Origin: Chrysoperla carnea | Lineage: Eukaryota; Arthropoda; Insecta; Neuroptera; Chrysopidae | Direction: 5' to 3' | Length of the DNA: 64,000 nucleotides | NCBI RefSeq assembly: GCF_905475395.1 | Contig: NC_058339.1 | Span: 87,740,520 to 87,804,519 of the forward strand | Part shown: in pieces, positions 13,551-25,300 of the stretch | Position numbering within the stretch: the stretch's first letter is position 1 | Layout of the letters: every line of letters starts with the position of its first letter | The notes under the pieces: model-generated | What the model was told of the DNA's origin: nothing | What the model saw: the letters and a program-made list of their open reading frames with translations, nothing else | Databases searched by the model: none | Made by a program: the position numbers and the translations under genes

Positions 13551-15560
13551 TGTCTAAACATTTCATGTTCAGGAAGATCTGTGACAGAAGAAATGAAACA
13601 GAAGATTCGGTGGCACAAAAGATATCAGCTCAATAGCCCCTATTTCGGAGTTTATTATTCCCATAGCAAGATTCTTAGTAATGTTCTAAATTAGATAATG
13701 ATTCATCTTTTGTAACTTACTATGTTCCCAAAAAACATCCCTGCCACCAGAGGACGAATTTTACTCAAGTAAATAACATGATATAGTCGCTATATAAAAT
13801 ATCAAATGCCTTAGGTTACAAAAGTGCTACAAGTTCTACGTGCTAAATAAAAATTAATACAAAAATTTACTATATCCTCCAGTGATAAAGCATTCATCAC
13901 GTCTATTTGTAGATGCTAAAACAGTCGTTTCACCGGCTGAATCCGGACTTGCTGTTGCACCGCACAATGGATTTTTATCTTCTATATCATAGACAACAAC
14001 ACTTCCACAATCACGGCCACCCAGTGATATCAAAAATCGTGCAGTTGTCGAGAATGATACAACTTCCACACGTACTTTATGTATTTCATGCTTACAATAC
14101 TGTGTACGAGTCTCGTAGTCCCAAATTATAACAGATGCCTTTCAAAAAAAAAAGGAAAATTAAATTGTTTAATTTATGAGAAATTTTGTAAGGAGTGGAA
14201 AATTATGGAATAGATTATGTAGAAATAAGTAATAACTATGACAGGAAAGGGTCTTTAGCAGTATTCTGGTCTAGAAATTAAAAAAAAATCTTTTTTTGCG
14301 TTTTTTTAAAGGTTTGGACCTTAAAAATATGTCCTTAAACGGTTTTTTCAAAATTCGAATTTTTATGCAGCGAATTTTCTGGTAACGAAGTTTGAATTGA
14401 TCGCTCTGAACTGCGAGCTTCTGCTGCTTTAGAAGAAGGCAAAACAACTGGGTTGGCAGAAATAATTTGGTAAGAAATTGCATATGAAGTAAAAAAACGC
14501 CCAATGTATGGATCTGGGATCGCCGATCAATCCAAAGGGAGTAATATTATAATTCGAGTTACTCTTCCGAAATTGTCTCTCAAACTTTTATCTCAACACG
14601 TTTGTCTTGAAACTACATTTTTCGAGGTGGTTGACATGTTATCTCAAATTTTACTCAACCGATTCCTTTAAAATTTGGTGGGAATCTTCTTTATAAATCT
14701 CTCTATCGTCTGAACCTTGGTTTTTAAAAAAATTTCAATTTTGAGTATTTTAAAAAATTTGAAAATGTAAAAAAAAAAAATTTCGACGGCATTTTGTGAT
14801 TTTTGTTGTTGTTTTTTGTTTAGATCTAGAGAGATGAAAAAAGATTGTGAAGTGAAAAGAATATCAACATGCTACTAAACTCGAGAATATTTTAGAAATC
14901 TGAGATCACGCAATTCCAGAAAATTTTAGGCAAAGGAATTAGGAAACCAAAAGAGATTCAAAAGAATAAAAAGTCTTTTCCAAGATCAAGTCCAGTCAAA
15001 AAATTGCGTGAAAATTTGAACCAAACGAATTCAAGGCATTCGACTATCTGGGGAGCCGCCTATCTAAACGAAAGTAGGAAAAAAATACCGATGAATTACC
15101 AAGAATGTTATAGCCTACGTTAAGAAGCGCAGGAAACTCAACAAATTTCGTAGGAAATTATGCTCTAGGATACTAAAAGAGTGGATTAAAGAACAGGAAC
15201 TAAAATACGTTTACTTACCCGAAATCCAATATGGTTTATTTGACCAGATGCAATAAATTTACCATTTGCTGATAAATCAATTGCTGATATAATATTCGTA
15301 TGGCCTGCTAAAAATTCTTGTTTTTTTGTCCACCAATTTAATATTGATACTTTATTGCCAATTGGAAATATGATATGATCACCATCAGGATGTATTCGAC
15401 ATGCATTTACCGTATCGCCTACAAACCAAAATTAAAAACAAATATATCTACTGATCTCTTTAAAGTATTGAGTCATTTTTTTTTTACCATTAAATGCAAT
15501 AATTGATTCAACTTGTAAATCTTCTACATCTGGATATTCATCAGTTTCTTCTTCAGTCAT
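9508..15560 (-). CDS. CFAP52: Cilia- and flagella-associated protein 52 (WDR16), complete
   Basis: Ten coding exons on the minus strand: 15560-15488, 15418-15219, 14138-13871, 13237-13083, 12750-12463, 12400-12225, 11619-11471, 10563-10418, 10320-10169 and 10108-9508. They join without a frame break into 735 codons plus stop. All introns are GT-AG and phases agree. The product is a chain of WD40 repeats: VESIIAFNG at the N terminus, SLGGRDCGSVVVYDIEDK (exon 3), TLRVWTID (exon 4), FATASKDDVRVW (exon 7), GWNDGIIRGFTP (exon 8), and ILTSGSDRKVAYWEVFDG and TGGNDQILKLW (exon 10). These track vertebrate CFAP52 blade by blade. Known: CFAP52 is a microtubule inner protein of axonemal doublets, needed for motile cilia and sperm flagella. 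The vertebrate protein is about 620 residues; here about 70 extra low-complexity Gly/Asn/Lys/Glu residues follow the last blade. The start was chosen because MTEEETDEYPDVEDLQVESI leads straight into the conserved block. It is divergent from allantoinase. Confidence 0.95.
11001..11424. repeat. Foldback MITE-like element in CFAP52 intron 7
   Basis: Two inverted arms of about 90 bases: the left (11001-11095) contains ATTTGATTCGGAATTATGTT and the right (11330-11424) its complement AACATAATTCCGAATCAAAT, flanked by matching CCTGAT/ATCAGG ends. The region between is A/T rich with no reading frame. A related 'ttgtttataacttttgcaattttta' segment occurs at 23200-23300. Confidence 0.7.
13303..13546 (+). 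mobile_element. tRNA-derived SINE with 14-bp target duplication and (ATT)n tail
   Basis: The insert is flanked by the same 14 bases, TATTTGTCTAAACA, at 13289-13302 and 13547-13560. It starts with a tRNA-like head: a candidate A-box in AGCGAGCGAG near 13303 and a perfect pol III B-box GGTTCGAATCC at 13337-13347. A tRNA-unrelated body follows, and the element ends in an (ATT)n microsatellite. This is the classic structure of a SINE mobilised by LINE machinery. It lies in CFAP52 intron 3. A diverged relative is at 23365-23560. Confidence 0.85.
14990..15165 (+). pseudogene. Possible LINE reverse-transcriptase remnant
   Basis: Read on the plus strand this part of CFAP52 intron 2 gives FKAFDYLGSRLSKRK followed by a stop. 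It resembles the 'F.YLGS.ls.dg....EI..RI' block downstream of the reverse transcriptase core in many arthropod LINEs. The frame is broken soon on both sides. The match is short and could be chance. Confidence 0.3.
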
Positions 15561-16163
15561 TTTATTTATATTTATAAAAAGTTTTCAAAATATTAATGTA
15601 TAAAAAAACTTTTAAAGAATCTCTTTAAATGGTCAAAATAAGTAATTTCTACCCTTTGTTACAAACACCGGAAGTATGTATAAATAAATATTATTTATTG
15701 TTGCTATGGAGGTATTCTGTATTCTTTGACAACACACACAGAATTATCGCTCGATTTGAACTTTCCCGCAAAAACGAGTACACACAGCCGCAGCCAATCA
15801 AAAGTATGCACATTGGTTCCCCACTGAGTTGGAAACCCCCCTCGTCTAAAGTCTAACTTTATACTCCGTCCCCTGTAATATTTCTATGTCCATGGTTTGG
15901 AGATAAAGTAAGATTATATAATAATAAATAAATTATCTCTGCATAATTAAACTTAATCAACAGAAATTGCTTATATTTTATCTAGACTGCAAAAGTGATT
16001 TGAGTTTTATTTAAAATTGTTAGTATATTTTTATTAAGAAGGTGTATAAATAATTGAGAAATAGGTATCATTTTGCTTCAAAGATTCCATCAAAGGTAAA
16101 GGTGAATATTTTATTAAACTTTATTTGTAAAATGATAAAAAGAGGTTATATTTAAGGTCGCTT

Positions 16164-16668
16164 GCGTTAATATTTTCGGACAAAATATCCTCCGACACAA
16201 TATCCCGACGATAATACTCCGCCCGATAAATTATCTCCTTGACAAAATATTTCCAACGCAAGATATACACAAATATTAGCATAAAATCTTTAACTCGATC
16301 CTATTAAAGACATAGCCAACCCGTGAATCAGTGAAAGAACGCAATCACAAGATTAGCCAAAAAACCAGCAGACTCGTGCTAAAGGGATCCTATTAAAAGC
16401 ATGGCGAATTTGTGGATCAGTGAATAAACGCAATCGTAGAGTTAACCCAAAAAGAAAAAAAACTACAGTAGATCCATGCTAACTCGACCCCATTAAAGGC
16501 ATGGCCAACTCGTGCGTCAGTGAAAGCACGTATTCACAGGGATAACTAAAACGCAAAAAAAGCCCGATCCCTTTAAAGGCATGAACATTAAGTTTGAAGA
16601 TAATTTTGGGATTATTTTGTTGAGAATATATTTTATCCCGGGGATGTTTTGTCTGGGGATATTAACGC
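16164..16668. repeat. TIR element with internal ~95-bp minisatellite
   Basis: The left end (GCGTTAATATTTTCGGACAA near 16164) and right end (GTCTGGGGATATTAACGCGC near 16651) are inverted versions of one another, suggesting a DNA-transposon-derived element. Inside, 16294-16584 holds about three degenerate tandem units of 85-100 bases, each with 'cc(t/c)attaaa(g/a)gcatggc' followed by 'atcagtgaa..aacgcaatc'. It lies in the 1.4-kb space between the CFAP52 and allantoinase start codons, so it could touch either promoter. Confidence 0.6.
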
Positions 16669-16699
16669 GCGTTACATTATTTGACGGGCTTGAGCACAA

Positions 16700-16935
16700 T
16701 CAATTAAAAACGAAAAGATATATCAAGCTGAGCTTTGGACGTAAAATATATTTTTGAATTTGTAAATCAGCAACATACGTCAAAATTGGACCATGGGTCC
16801 ATTAAACTCCCTTTTAAACCGCAAGAGCTAGAAGAAAAGCTTAAATACAAAAAAATGTTCCTTATGAAAACTTTTGTTAAAGAAATTTATCCATATAAAC
16901 ATATCATAGTTTTCCCGTTTGCGTAGGGCGCAAAT
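16700..16935 (+). repeat. Dispersed repeat, family C copy 1 (partial)
   Basis: Shares ordered segments with 27440-27905 and 52430-53050: 'aaaaacgaaa..atatcaagctga', 'ggacgtaaaa', 'aatcagcaacat', 'ccatgggtccat', 'aaaatgttcctta' and a final 'gggcgcaaatta'. It is the shortest of the three copies. The short frame 16735-16926 is inside it and is not a gene. It ends just before the allantoinase start. Confidence 0.65.
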
Positions 16936-16988
16936 TAACTCAGTCAATTGTTTATTTTCACTTGTTTTTAATGATTTTTAGAATAAAT

Positions 16989-19900
16989 ATGGCAACTTTA
17001 AAATTATATCGAAGTAAAAATATTGTGTTACCTGATAGTGTTCAGGAAGCTGGAATTGTCGTTGATCAGGATGGCAAAATTTCTAAAATATTCACAAAAA
17101 CAGATTTAGATACAATGGATCTGAATTCATTTGAGGTAAATTAATTTTCTACATGCATTGGGTAAATTGAAGCATATTAAGCTTCAGTAAAGTTGGATTT
17201 TTCAACAATTAAGGCTTTTAATTATTTGTTTTCACTTGTTTTAATTTAAGTTAAAAAATTGTTTTCTCCAGATAATCGATTTTGGAGATCTGGTATTAAT
17301 GCCAGGAGTTGTGGACACACATGTCCATGTAAATGAACCGGGGAAAACCGAATGGGAAGGATTTACTACAGCAACACGAGCTGCAGCAAAAGGAGGTGTT
17401 ACAACAATCATTGATATGCCATTGTAAGATCAACATGTAAAAAATGACCCTACATCAAACTAAGATAGTCTATGTGTTTCTGAATAAAAATTTAGACCAA
17501 TTGTCTAGCGAAAATTAAGAACAGGCATTCGATTTTATTTTATTTTATAAGATACACAATATTTCAATTTATATATTTTTTTAAATTTATCCATTGTTAT
17601 GTAATCACATCTTTTATTGTTGAAGTTTCAATATAATTAAGTTTTTAAAATAAAAAATTGATTTAGGCAATACACATTACACGTACGTATAGAAAATTGC
17701 TTTGGTACTGTGAAATATTGAAAGTGAAACTGTGAAAATCTCGAAAACGTGTCATTATTTTTCGTTCGGCCAACTTTTATATAGAATCATATGGGCTATT
17801 TATCTTAAAAAGAATAACCACGCCAATTTACAGTCTTTTTTACTTCAATTTTTTTTCTAGGAATTCAATTCCATACACTACATCAGTAGAAAATTTAAAT
17901 ATTAAATTAAAGGCTGCTGAGGGTAAAAATTACGTTGATGTTGGATTCTGGGGTGGTGTTGTGCCAGGAAATCAAAATGAGCTAGCCAAATTAGTGGAAG
18001 CTGGTGTTGTTGGTTTTAAATGTTTTTTAATTCCAAGTCAAGATGATTTTCAATATGTGAAGAAACCGGATGTTGAATTAGCATTACAAGCTTTAGAAGG
18101 GAAAAATTCCTTGTTAGCTGTAAGCATGTAGATACATACCTTCTTTAAATTTTGTTTAATTATTTGTATAAGTGCGATGTCAGTTTTTCGAAAGCTATCA
18201 CTTATGTGCTTAATTCCAAAACCGGGAATCCACTGACCGGGAATCCACATTCTTGAAACCTATTAGAGAGCTAGGTTAATTTTGATCACAAATTTAAAAA
18301 ATATGACTCAAATTTAGTAGGATTACATACTTGGTTTATCAAAATTGAATAAAATTTGGATGTGATAGAGAAAAATTAAATTTTTTGGATTCTAATGACG
18401 TCATAAAGTTGAAAAATAGAATTTTTGGATAATTTTGATAACTCAGGCAAATTTTATCCGATCTTATTGGAATTTTTTTTGAAACCCGCTAATTTTGGGT
18501 CATTCTTTTCAGCTGTGATGTCAGTTTTTCGCTAGTTATCACTTATGTGCTTAATTCCGGGACCAGGCCTCCACATTCTTGAAATCTAATAGAGCTAGGT
18601 TAATTTTGATCATAAATTTGAAAAATATGGCCCAAATTTAGTAGGATTACATACTTTGTTTATCAAAATTGGATAAAATTTCGATGTAATAGAGCAAAAT
18701 TAAATATTTTGGATTCTAATGACGTCATAAAGTTGAAAAATAGAATTTTTGTATAATTTTGATAACTCAGGCAAATTTTATCCGATCTTATTGGAATTTT
18801 TTTTGAAACCCGCTAATTTTGGGTCATTCTTTTCAGCTGTGATGTCAGTTTTTCGCTAGTTATCACTTATGTGCTTAATTCCGGGACCAGGCCTCCACAT
18901 TCTTGAAATCTAATAGAGCTAGGTTAATTTTGATCATAAATTTGAAAAATATGGCCCAAATTTAGTAGGATTACATACTTTGTTTATCAAAATTGGATAA
19001 AATTTCGATGTAATAGAGCAAAATTAAATATTTTGAATTTTGATGACGTCATCAAGTTCAAAAATTCGATTTTTTTAATAACGCAGGCAATTTTAATCCG
19101 ATCTTATTGGAATTTTTTTTGAAACCCACTAATTTTGGGTCATTCTTTTCAGCTGTGATGTCAGTTTTTAGCTAGTTATCACTTATGTGCTTAATTCCGG
19201 GACCAGGCCTCCACATTCTTGAAATCTAATAGAGCTAGGTTAATTTTGATCATAAATTTGAAAAATATGGCCCAAATTTAGTAGGATTACATACTTTGTT
19301 TATCAAAATTGGATAAAATTTCGATGTAATAGAGCAAAATTAAATATTTTGAATTTTGATGACGTCATCAAGTTCAAAAATTCGATTTTTTTAATAACGC
19401 AGGCAATTTTGATCCGATCTTATTGGAATTTTTTTTGTAACCCACTAATTTTGGGTCATTCTTTTCAGCTGTGATGTCAGTTTTTCGCTAGTTATCACTT
19501 ATGTGCTTAATTCCGGGACCAGGCCTCCACACTCTTGAAATCTAATAGAGCTAGGTTAATTTTGATCATAAATTTGAAAAATATGGCCCAAATTTAGTAG
19601 GATTACATACTTTGTTTATCAAAATTGGATAAAATTTCGATGTAATAGAGCAAAATTAAATATTTTGAATTTTGATGACGTCATCAAGTTCAAAAATTCG
19701 ATTTTTTTAATAACGCAGGCAATTTTAATCCGATCTTATTGGAATTTTTTTTGGAACCCACTAATTTTGGGTCATTCTTTTCAGCTGTGATGTCAGTTTT
19801 TCGCTAGTTATCACTTATGTGCTTAATTCCGGGACCAGGCCTCCACATTCTTGAAATCTAATAGAGCTAGGTTAATTTTGATCATAAATTTGAAAAATAT

Positions 19901-21193
19901 GGCCCAAATTTAGTAGGATTACATACTTGGTTTATCAAAATTGGATAAAATGATACATTTTAATGTGCGAAAAAATTTATAATTAAAACTCACATTGTCG
20001 CATTCATTTTAGTTCCATGCAGAGTTAAATCTAAAAAATTCTACACCCATTGATGGTAAGTGCTCTCTAAAAAAATCTATCCAAAAATTATTACTTAACT
20101 GTATAAATGTAATTTCAGGTGATCCTACAAATTATGAAACATTTTTAAAAACTCGTCCACCTGAAATGGAACTTGAAGCTATTAAAATGATCACCGAATT
20201 ATGTGGAAAATACAAGTTCGTAGAAAAATTATTGCTAATTTATACAAAATTTTAATTTTAGACAATTACTAATGTTACAGAGTTCGTTGTCATATTGTAC
20301 ATTTATCAACAGCTGAAGCATTGCCTATTATACGTGATTTTAAGGCAAAAAATAAGAATCTTACTGTCGAAACATGTCACCATTATTTAACATTTAGTTC
20401 CGAAAAAATTCCACAGGGTAAAACGCAATATAAGTGCTGTCCTCCGATTAGGGATCATGAAAATCGGGTAAAATTATTATCAAAAATCAAAATCTTAGAA
20501 TACTTTCTAAATTTAAGGAATTTTTAAGGATCTTTTGTGGGCAGCTTTACAAAACCACGTTATCGATTCAGTTGTATCTGACCACTCCCCATGTACCGAA
20601 GATTTAATATTTACTAACGGAAATAATGAGCCATCAGATTTTTTGAAAGCTTGGGGTGGAATTGCATCGGTACAATTTGGATTATCATTATTTTGGACTG
20701 AGGCACGTAAGCGTGGTTTTAGTTTGTTAGATGTTTCACATTTCTTATGTAAAGGCCCAGCGAAGATAGTTGGTTTAGAAAGTAAAAAAGGTCAATTAAA
20801 GGAAGGTTTAGATGCAGATTTTGTGGTATGGAATCCAAATGAAACATTTATTGTCAAGAAATCTGATGTTGAGCATAAAAATAAGGTAAATTTTGTCAAT
20901 TTTTTAGTTTGTTTCTAAAAAAAACATATACTTCCTTAAATGCAAGCGCTGACAGAGACAAAAAAAATTTTCTAATTCTGCGCTTGAGATTATACTAAAA
21001 ATTTTCTTTAATTACGTCACACTTATTTGCAAGATAACACGTGGTCATTGTATTCTAGGTAACGCCATATTTAAATATGAAATTTTATGGAAAAGTTTAT
21101 CAAACATTTGTTCGAGGTCTGAAAGTGTACGATAAAAATGAAGGATTTTCTGAAAAACCTTTTGGTAAATTAAATATTAAGAAAGGTAACTAA
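16989..21193 (+). CDS. ALN: Allantoinase, complete
   Basis: Eight exons: 16989-17135, 17272-17423, 17861-18119, 20013-20055, 20119-20215, 20281-20467, 20529-20885 and 21059-21193. They join in frame to 458 residues. Allantoinase hydrolyses allantoin to allantoate in purine catabolism. It belongs to the amidohydrolase/dihydropyrimidinase superfamily with a two-metal centre. The expected ligands are all present: His66 and His68 ([10 protein letters not shown]), Lys153 (GFKCFL, the lysine that is carboxylated in the family), His188 (FHAE), His239 (IVHLSTAEA) and Asp313 (VSDHSPC). Length fits the family (about 450-470). The start at 16989 ([13 protein letters not shown]) follows an acceptor-like TTTTTAG, so an untranslated first exon upstream is likely. 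Intron 5's donor, AA|GTTCGT, is weak but is the only choice that keeps the [12 protein letters not shown] block. Intron 3 (18120-20012) is mostly a tandem array; introns 4, 5 and 6 are only 61-65 bases. Confidence 0.95.
18172..19951 (+). repeat. Tandem array, five and a half units of 316-341 bp, in allantoinase intron 3
   Basis: Using GATGTCAG as anchor, units start at 18176, 18517, 18841, 19157, 19473 and 19789, giving periods of 341, 324, 316, 316 and 316; the last unit stops about halfway. The last three full units are nearly identical, the first most diverged. Each full unit carries one perfect TGACGTCA palindrome (18396, 18720, 19044, 19360, 19676), the consensus CREB/ATF binding site, and one pyrimidine tract ending TTCTTTTCAG (AG at 18512, 18836, 19152, 19468, 19784) that looks like a splice acceptor. 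Similar diverged sequence appears at about 46990-47220, so the unit may derive from a dispersed repeat. Confidence 0.95.
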
Positions 21194-21242
21194 AAAATTT
21201 GTTTGAATTAATTTTTTAAAGTTGACAAAATATATTCTTTTT

Positions 21243-21248
21243 AATAAA
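21243..21248 (+). terminator. Candidate poly(A) signal of allantoinase
   Basis: AATAAA 50 bases after the TAA at 21191-21193. Further AATAATAATAA follows immediately. Confidence 0.45.
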
Positions 21249-21339
21249 AAATAATAATAATTTAACGATTTTTATTTAATGAACACATATCTCAAAAAAA
21301 AAAATTTCCTGAGAAGAGTGGAATTTCCAAAAATTTAAA

Positions 21340-21545
21340 AACCCCCGATAAATGTCTCGGATATGGAACCCTAATCTTGCACTTGAAACATATTTAAGAA
21401 CAGCCTTCGTTAAATTTCTTCCAGCTCTCTTCAAACTCAACCGATTTTGAATATCATCGCCTCCTTTTTAGTTGTTTCGGGTACGGAACGTAAACTCGCA
21501 ATTGAAACATAGTTACAAACAATCTCCGTTAAATTACCTTTCAAA
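21340..21545. repeat. Dispersed repeat, family D, two head-to-tail pieces
   Basis: The phrase '(g/t)cgg(a/g)ta(t/c)ggaac' followed by 'cttgcacttgaaacatat' and 'cgttaaatt' appears twice in a row. The same phrase is at 55610-55690, and in reverse complement at 50455-50650 and weakly near 270-330. Intergenic between allantoinase and TBC1D15. Confidence 0.55.
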
Positions 21546-22354
21546 TAAAAAAAAAGAAGATATACAGTCATGGGGACTGTCGACGAAAGTGAAAACTTTT
21601 TTACACTGTCCTAAAGAAAAGGCAGTCACTTTTTAAAATGAAAAGCTCTATTGAAATTTAACTTTATTTATAGACTGTTACTACAGAGGGCGCTAATTTT
21701 TAAATCTTCTTACGGGAGCAAAATTTCTTAATCCGCCTCTGAGTGTTTGGTTTACTTTACTTACGGCCATATCAGATGGTCGTTTCTCTAACCAGATGGG
21801 ATGGTCTTTTCATGGTAAGTTTGTTTTCTTTTTAAATTGCCCCCTCATCTTACCCAGATTTTTTAATATAAGTAAACGATCTAAACATAACTACGTATTT
21901 AGAAATATACTACAACGTCATTGCAACGTATTTAAAGTCATTGCGTAAAAAACTCGTAATAACAATGTAATTATTCGTCTCTTCTTATCTAACGACCATG
22001 TATATATATTTTTCTCATTTTAAACTAATAAAAGTTTAAACTATTTACATTATCAGCATGGGAATTCCCCCAGACGAACCAAACTAATTACAGTTTTCTA
22101 CTCTATCGGTTAATAAATAGTAAATATGTCATGATCACGGTGTAATGTCATGATAATTTTTTTTAACGAAATTTTGACGTTTTTTGAGTTTTCTATCTGT
22201 CAAATTATGTGGAAACAGTGACAATTTAGCTGTAATTTTTTTTTCCAATCTTATAAAATTATGTTGTGTTTAAAACGAAAATTGTGATAAATTTTTTTCT
22301 GAATTAATTAATTTAGTTGATCACTGACGTGGTCTGAATTCCGTGTGGAAAAAA

Positions 22355-25300
22355 ATGACTGAATTACCACTTGAACATGGAATGGAATTATATGTTCAGG
22401 ATGGTGTCTTGCTGAAATCGGCATCAGCAAGTCATTTGAGTGATGTGAACACAACGGGCACCTTAGGGATTGTTGAATATTTGAATACAAATGGAACTAG
22501 GTATGAATATGAAATATGAATCATCCTCCACAAACTTTGTTTTTGTCATTTTTGATCTTCGGACTCAATTAATTATCTCTTAATTAGCTTTTGTATTTAT
22601 TTTATTACTTATTTGGGGACGAAAGGTACAGGAAGTTTCAAGGATATCTTGAAACCATATGGTTTTAATACCCTGTGTTAAAAAAAAAATCAATTAAAAA
22701 TCAATTATAAAATTTGTCCTCCCGAATACCACAAGCATCTCATAAGTCTGGGGCCCGGGGTAGAATTTGAGAGAGTATTGTCAAGGTCGCGCCTAACAAC
22801 ATTTTCCTCTATGATAATTTTCTTAAGAGGGAACTTTTATTTGAGGGGGGGGCTGGATATTTTTAATTGCGCACTGGTGGAAAAAATATTTGAAGAAAGA
22901 ATAAGGCTTATTAAGTAGTAAAAATCCTGAAAAAGTCTTAGGAACTCTGAATAACCCTGAATTTCTCATTTTTTTTGGACCGTCTAATTCAGAGTTATCC
23001 AGACTTATTCAGTCTGAATTAGACAGTTCAAAAACGTTTAGAAATTCAGAGTTCCTAAGACTTTTTCAAATTTTCTATAAGTTTTAAGACTTATTCTTAA
23101 AATAATAATACCTTAAAAATTAGCGTTAAATTAAAAATATAATCCTTATAGAATCTTTTTTTTATGAAATATTTGCGAAAAACTATATATCTTTTTTTCA
23201 TCTTTAATTGTTTATAACTTTTGCAATTTTTATATGCTGAAAAACGCTTCCAGCATATTTTTCTAGACATCATTTCGAATCCAACGAGCTATCATACGTA
23301 TTTTTACAACCAGAATTTCTATATATAACCAATTTGGAGACTAAGTAGCTGAAGGTGTTAAAGTACAATCTACTATAGCCGTTTGTCTACTTACACTTAG
23401 GTTGTGGGTTCGAATCTAGACAACAGCAGTGTGAAAAATTATAATTAATGGCGCGGTAAAATTGATCACACTTTTGTCACTTGTATTAGAACGAAGTAAC
23501 AGACTCCACCCACATCATACATTTTTATTGATAATGATGTGAGTGGACTCTTGTCTTGAAACAAAAATGTTATTTTCTGTAAGTTAAACAATATATTCTC
23601 TCATTTTAATTTTAGATTTATCGAATGGAAACGAACCGATATAACTGTCGACTCCGAAATTCAAGATCAAGAATGGGCTGTGGTAAACACAATTGGACAA
23701 CGTGCTCGAACGTTAAGTGGCAGTTCACAACCATCCGCCGAACAAACCACCAAACGTGTTATACGTTTAAATACACGTGAAATGAAAAGTTTTCGGCTAG
23801 CACGTAACAGTCATTTAATATCATTTACAAATAAAGATGGCTCTCCGCATAGTTCATTTTTCTTTCAACATGGTAACGGAGATCGATTTATATCAGCCTT
23901 AAAAGAGTTATTGCCCACTATCCCTTCCAGAAAAGATCGTAACCTGTATTTGATTGTCGATCATCCGGATACACAAGTATTGGGACGTTCATTTGCTGAA
24001 TTGGATCTATTCCCTGGGAATACATCAGATTTTGTTTGGAAGTTTGTGAAAAATTTCCCTAACCGTCCATACGAAACTACAATGGAGGCTTTCTCGAAAT
24101 TGACTGATATTGGTATGCAATTATTAATATTTCTTATTTATTGATCGAAATCGAAATAATTTAATAATAGAAGGTGGTACAAAAATAGTGTAGCCGCTTC
24201 AAAGTTTCGGGAAGTCGGGTGGTTAATCTAATTATACCATCGAATTATAATACTGAACGATATTTTTATTGTTTTCTATATCATGTTTTCTATAATTAAA
24301 AATTAAAATATATTTCCTCGATTAATCGATTTATTTATGGAGTTTCAAGCATATATCAGCTTAAAAAGGACACCCTGTATATATTGTTATTGCTCAGTAA
24401 CACAAAAAAACAAAAATATGTTTTTAGTTGCAACAGTTGCAACATTTAAAAAATAAAATCTTTTAAAATCAAATGTCAAATTTTATTTAGATCATTTGAA
24501 ATTCATTTGTTTTGTTTTTTTTTTGTTAAGTATACCGTGGTCCAGATCAACGATATATGGATGAAGAAGTTGTCGACTTGTTAAATCGTAGTTTAACAAA
24601 TATTGACGAAACAACGAGTACACAAACACAAGGTGAATTTGAAGTTGTTGCTCATGTACCTAAACCGCCACCATTACCACCTAGACCTGTCCTACCTCGT
24701 GGATGTCCATTGACCTTGGAACAATGGCGATCATTTCAAGATGATGAAGGGCGAATACATGATGTGGAACGATTGAAAGAGATTATTTTTAGAGGGGTAA
24801 GATTAAATTACAAACAAAATTAATGATTATTCAAAATTTGACTTAAAGCAAAGTGGCCGCAAACGGGGAAAACAGAAATTTTTATGGATTTTGATCGGGA
24901 ATTATTATGAAAATTAAATAAATTTAAAGATGTACGAGCACCAAGGCAATTTTAAATAAAAAGCTTGATTTTTTTTCAAAAGTAGACATATTTAACATTG
25001 ATTGATTGTGAATTATGTTATAACTTGACAATATTAAGACGGAAAGAAAGAATAAAATTTTTCGAAATGCGGAGTAATTTTCAAATTATCGAATGAAAAT
25101 TTAGTTATGTAGCTTTTGATATTTCGAAAAGCGAGGCAGATATCGAAAAATTGTATTCTAATTTTTCGTCTACATTCAAGTTATAACAAAATTCATCATC
25201 AAAGTTGAAAATAAGGTACAAATAATTTCTACCTTAAAGGAATAAAAAAAACTAAAGTTACATGCATGCAAATTTTGTGTGAAATCACAAAAACCGGAGT

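Noticed and set aside
16735-16926. 63-codon plus-strand frame before allantoinase
   Set aside because: Lies within dispersed repeat family C, copies of which elsewhere do not keep the frame.
16962-16988. Upstream in-frame ATG for allantoinase (MFLMIFRIN...)
   Set aside because: It overlaps a likely splice acceptor TTTTTAG, and the extra residues do not belong to the family; the ATG at 16989 gives the expected N terminus.
18172-19951. CRISPR-like regularity of the tandem array
   Set aside because: Units are directly adjoining 316-341 bp copies without unique spacers, in a eukaryotic intron; this is an ordinary tandem repeat.
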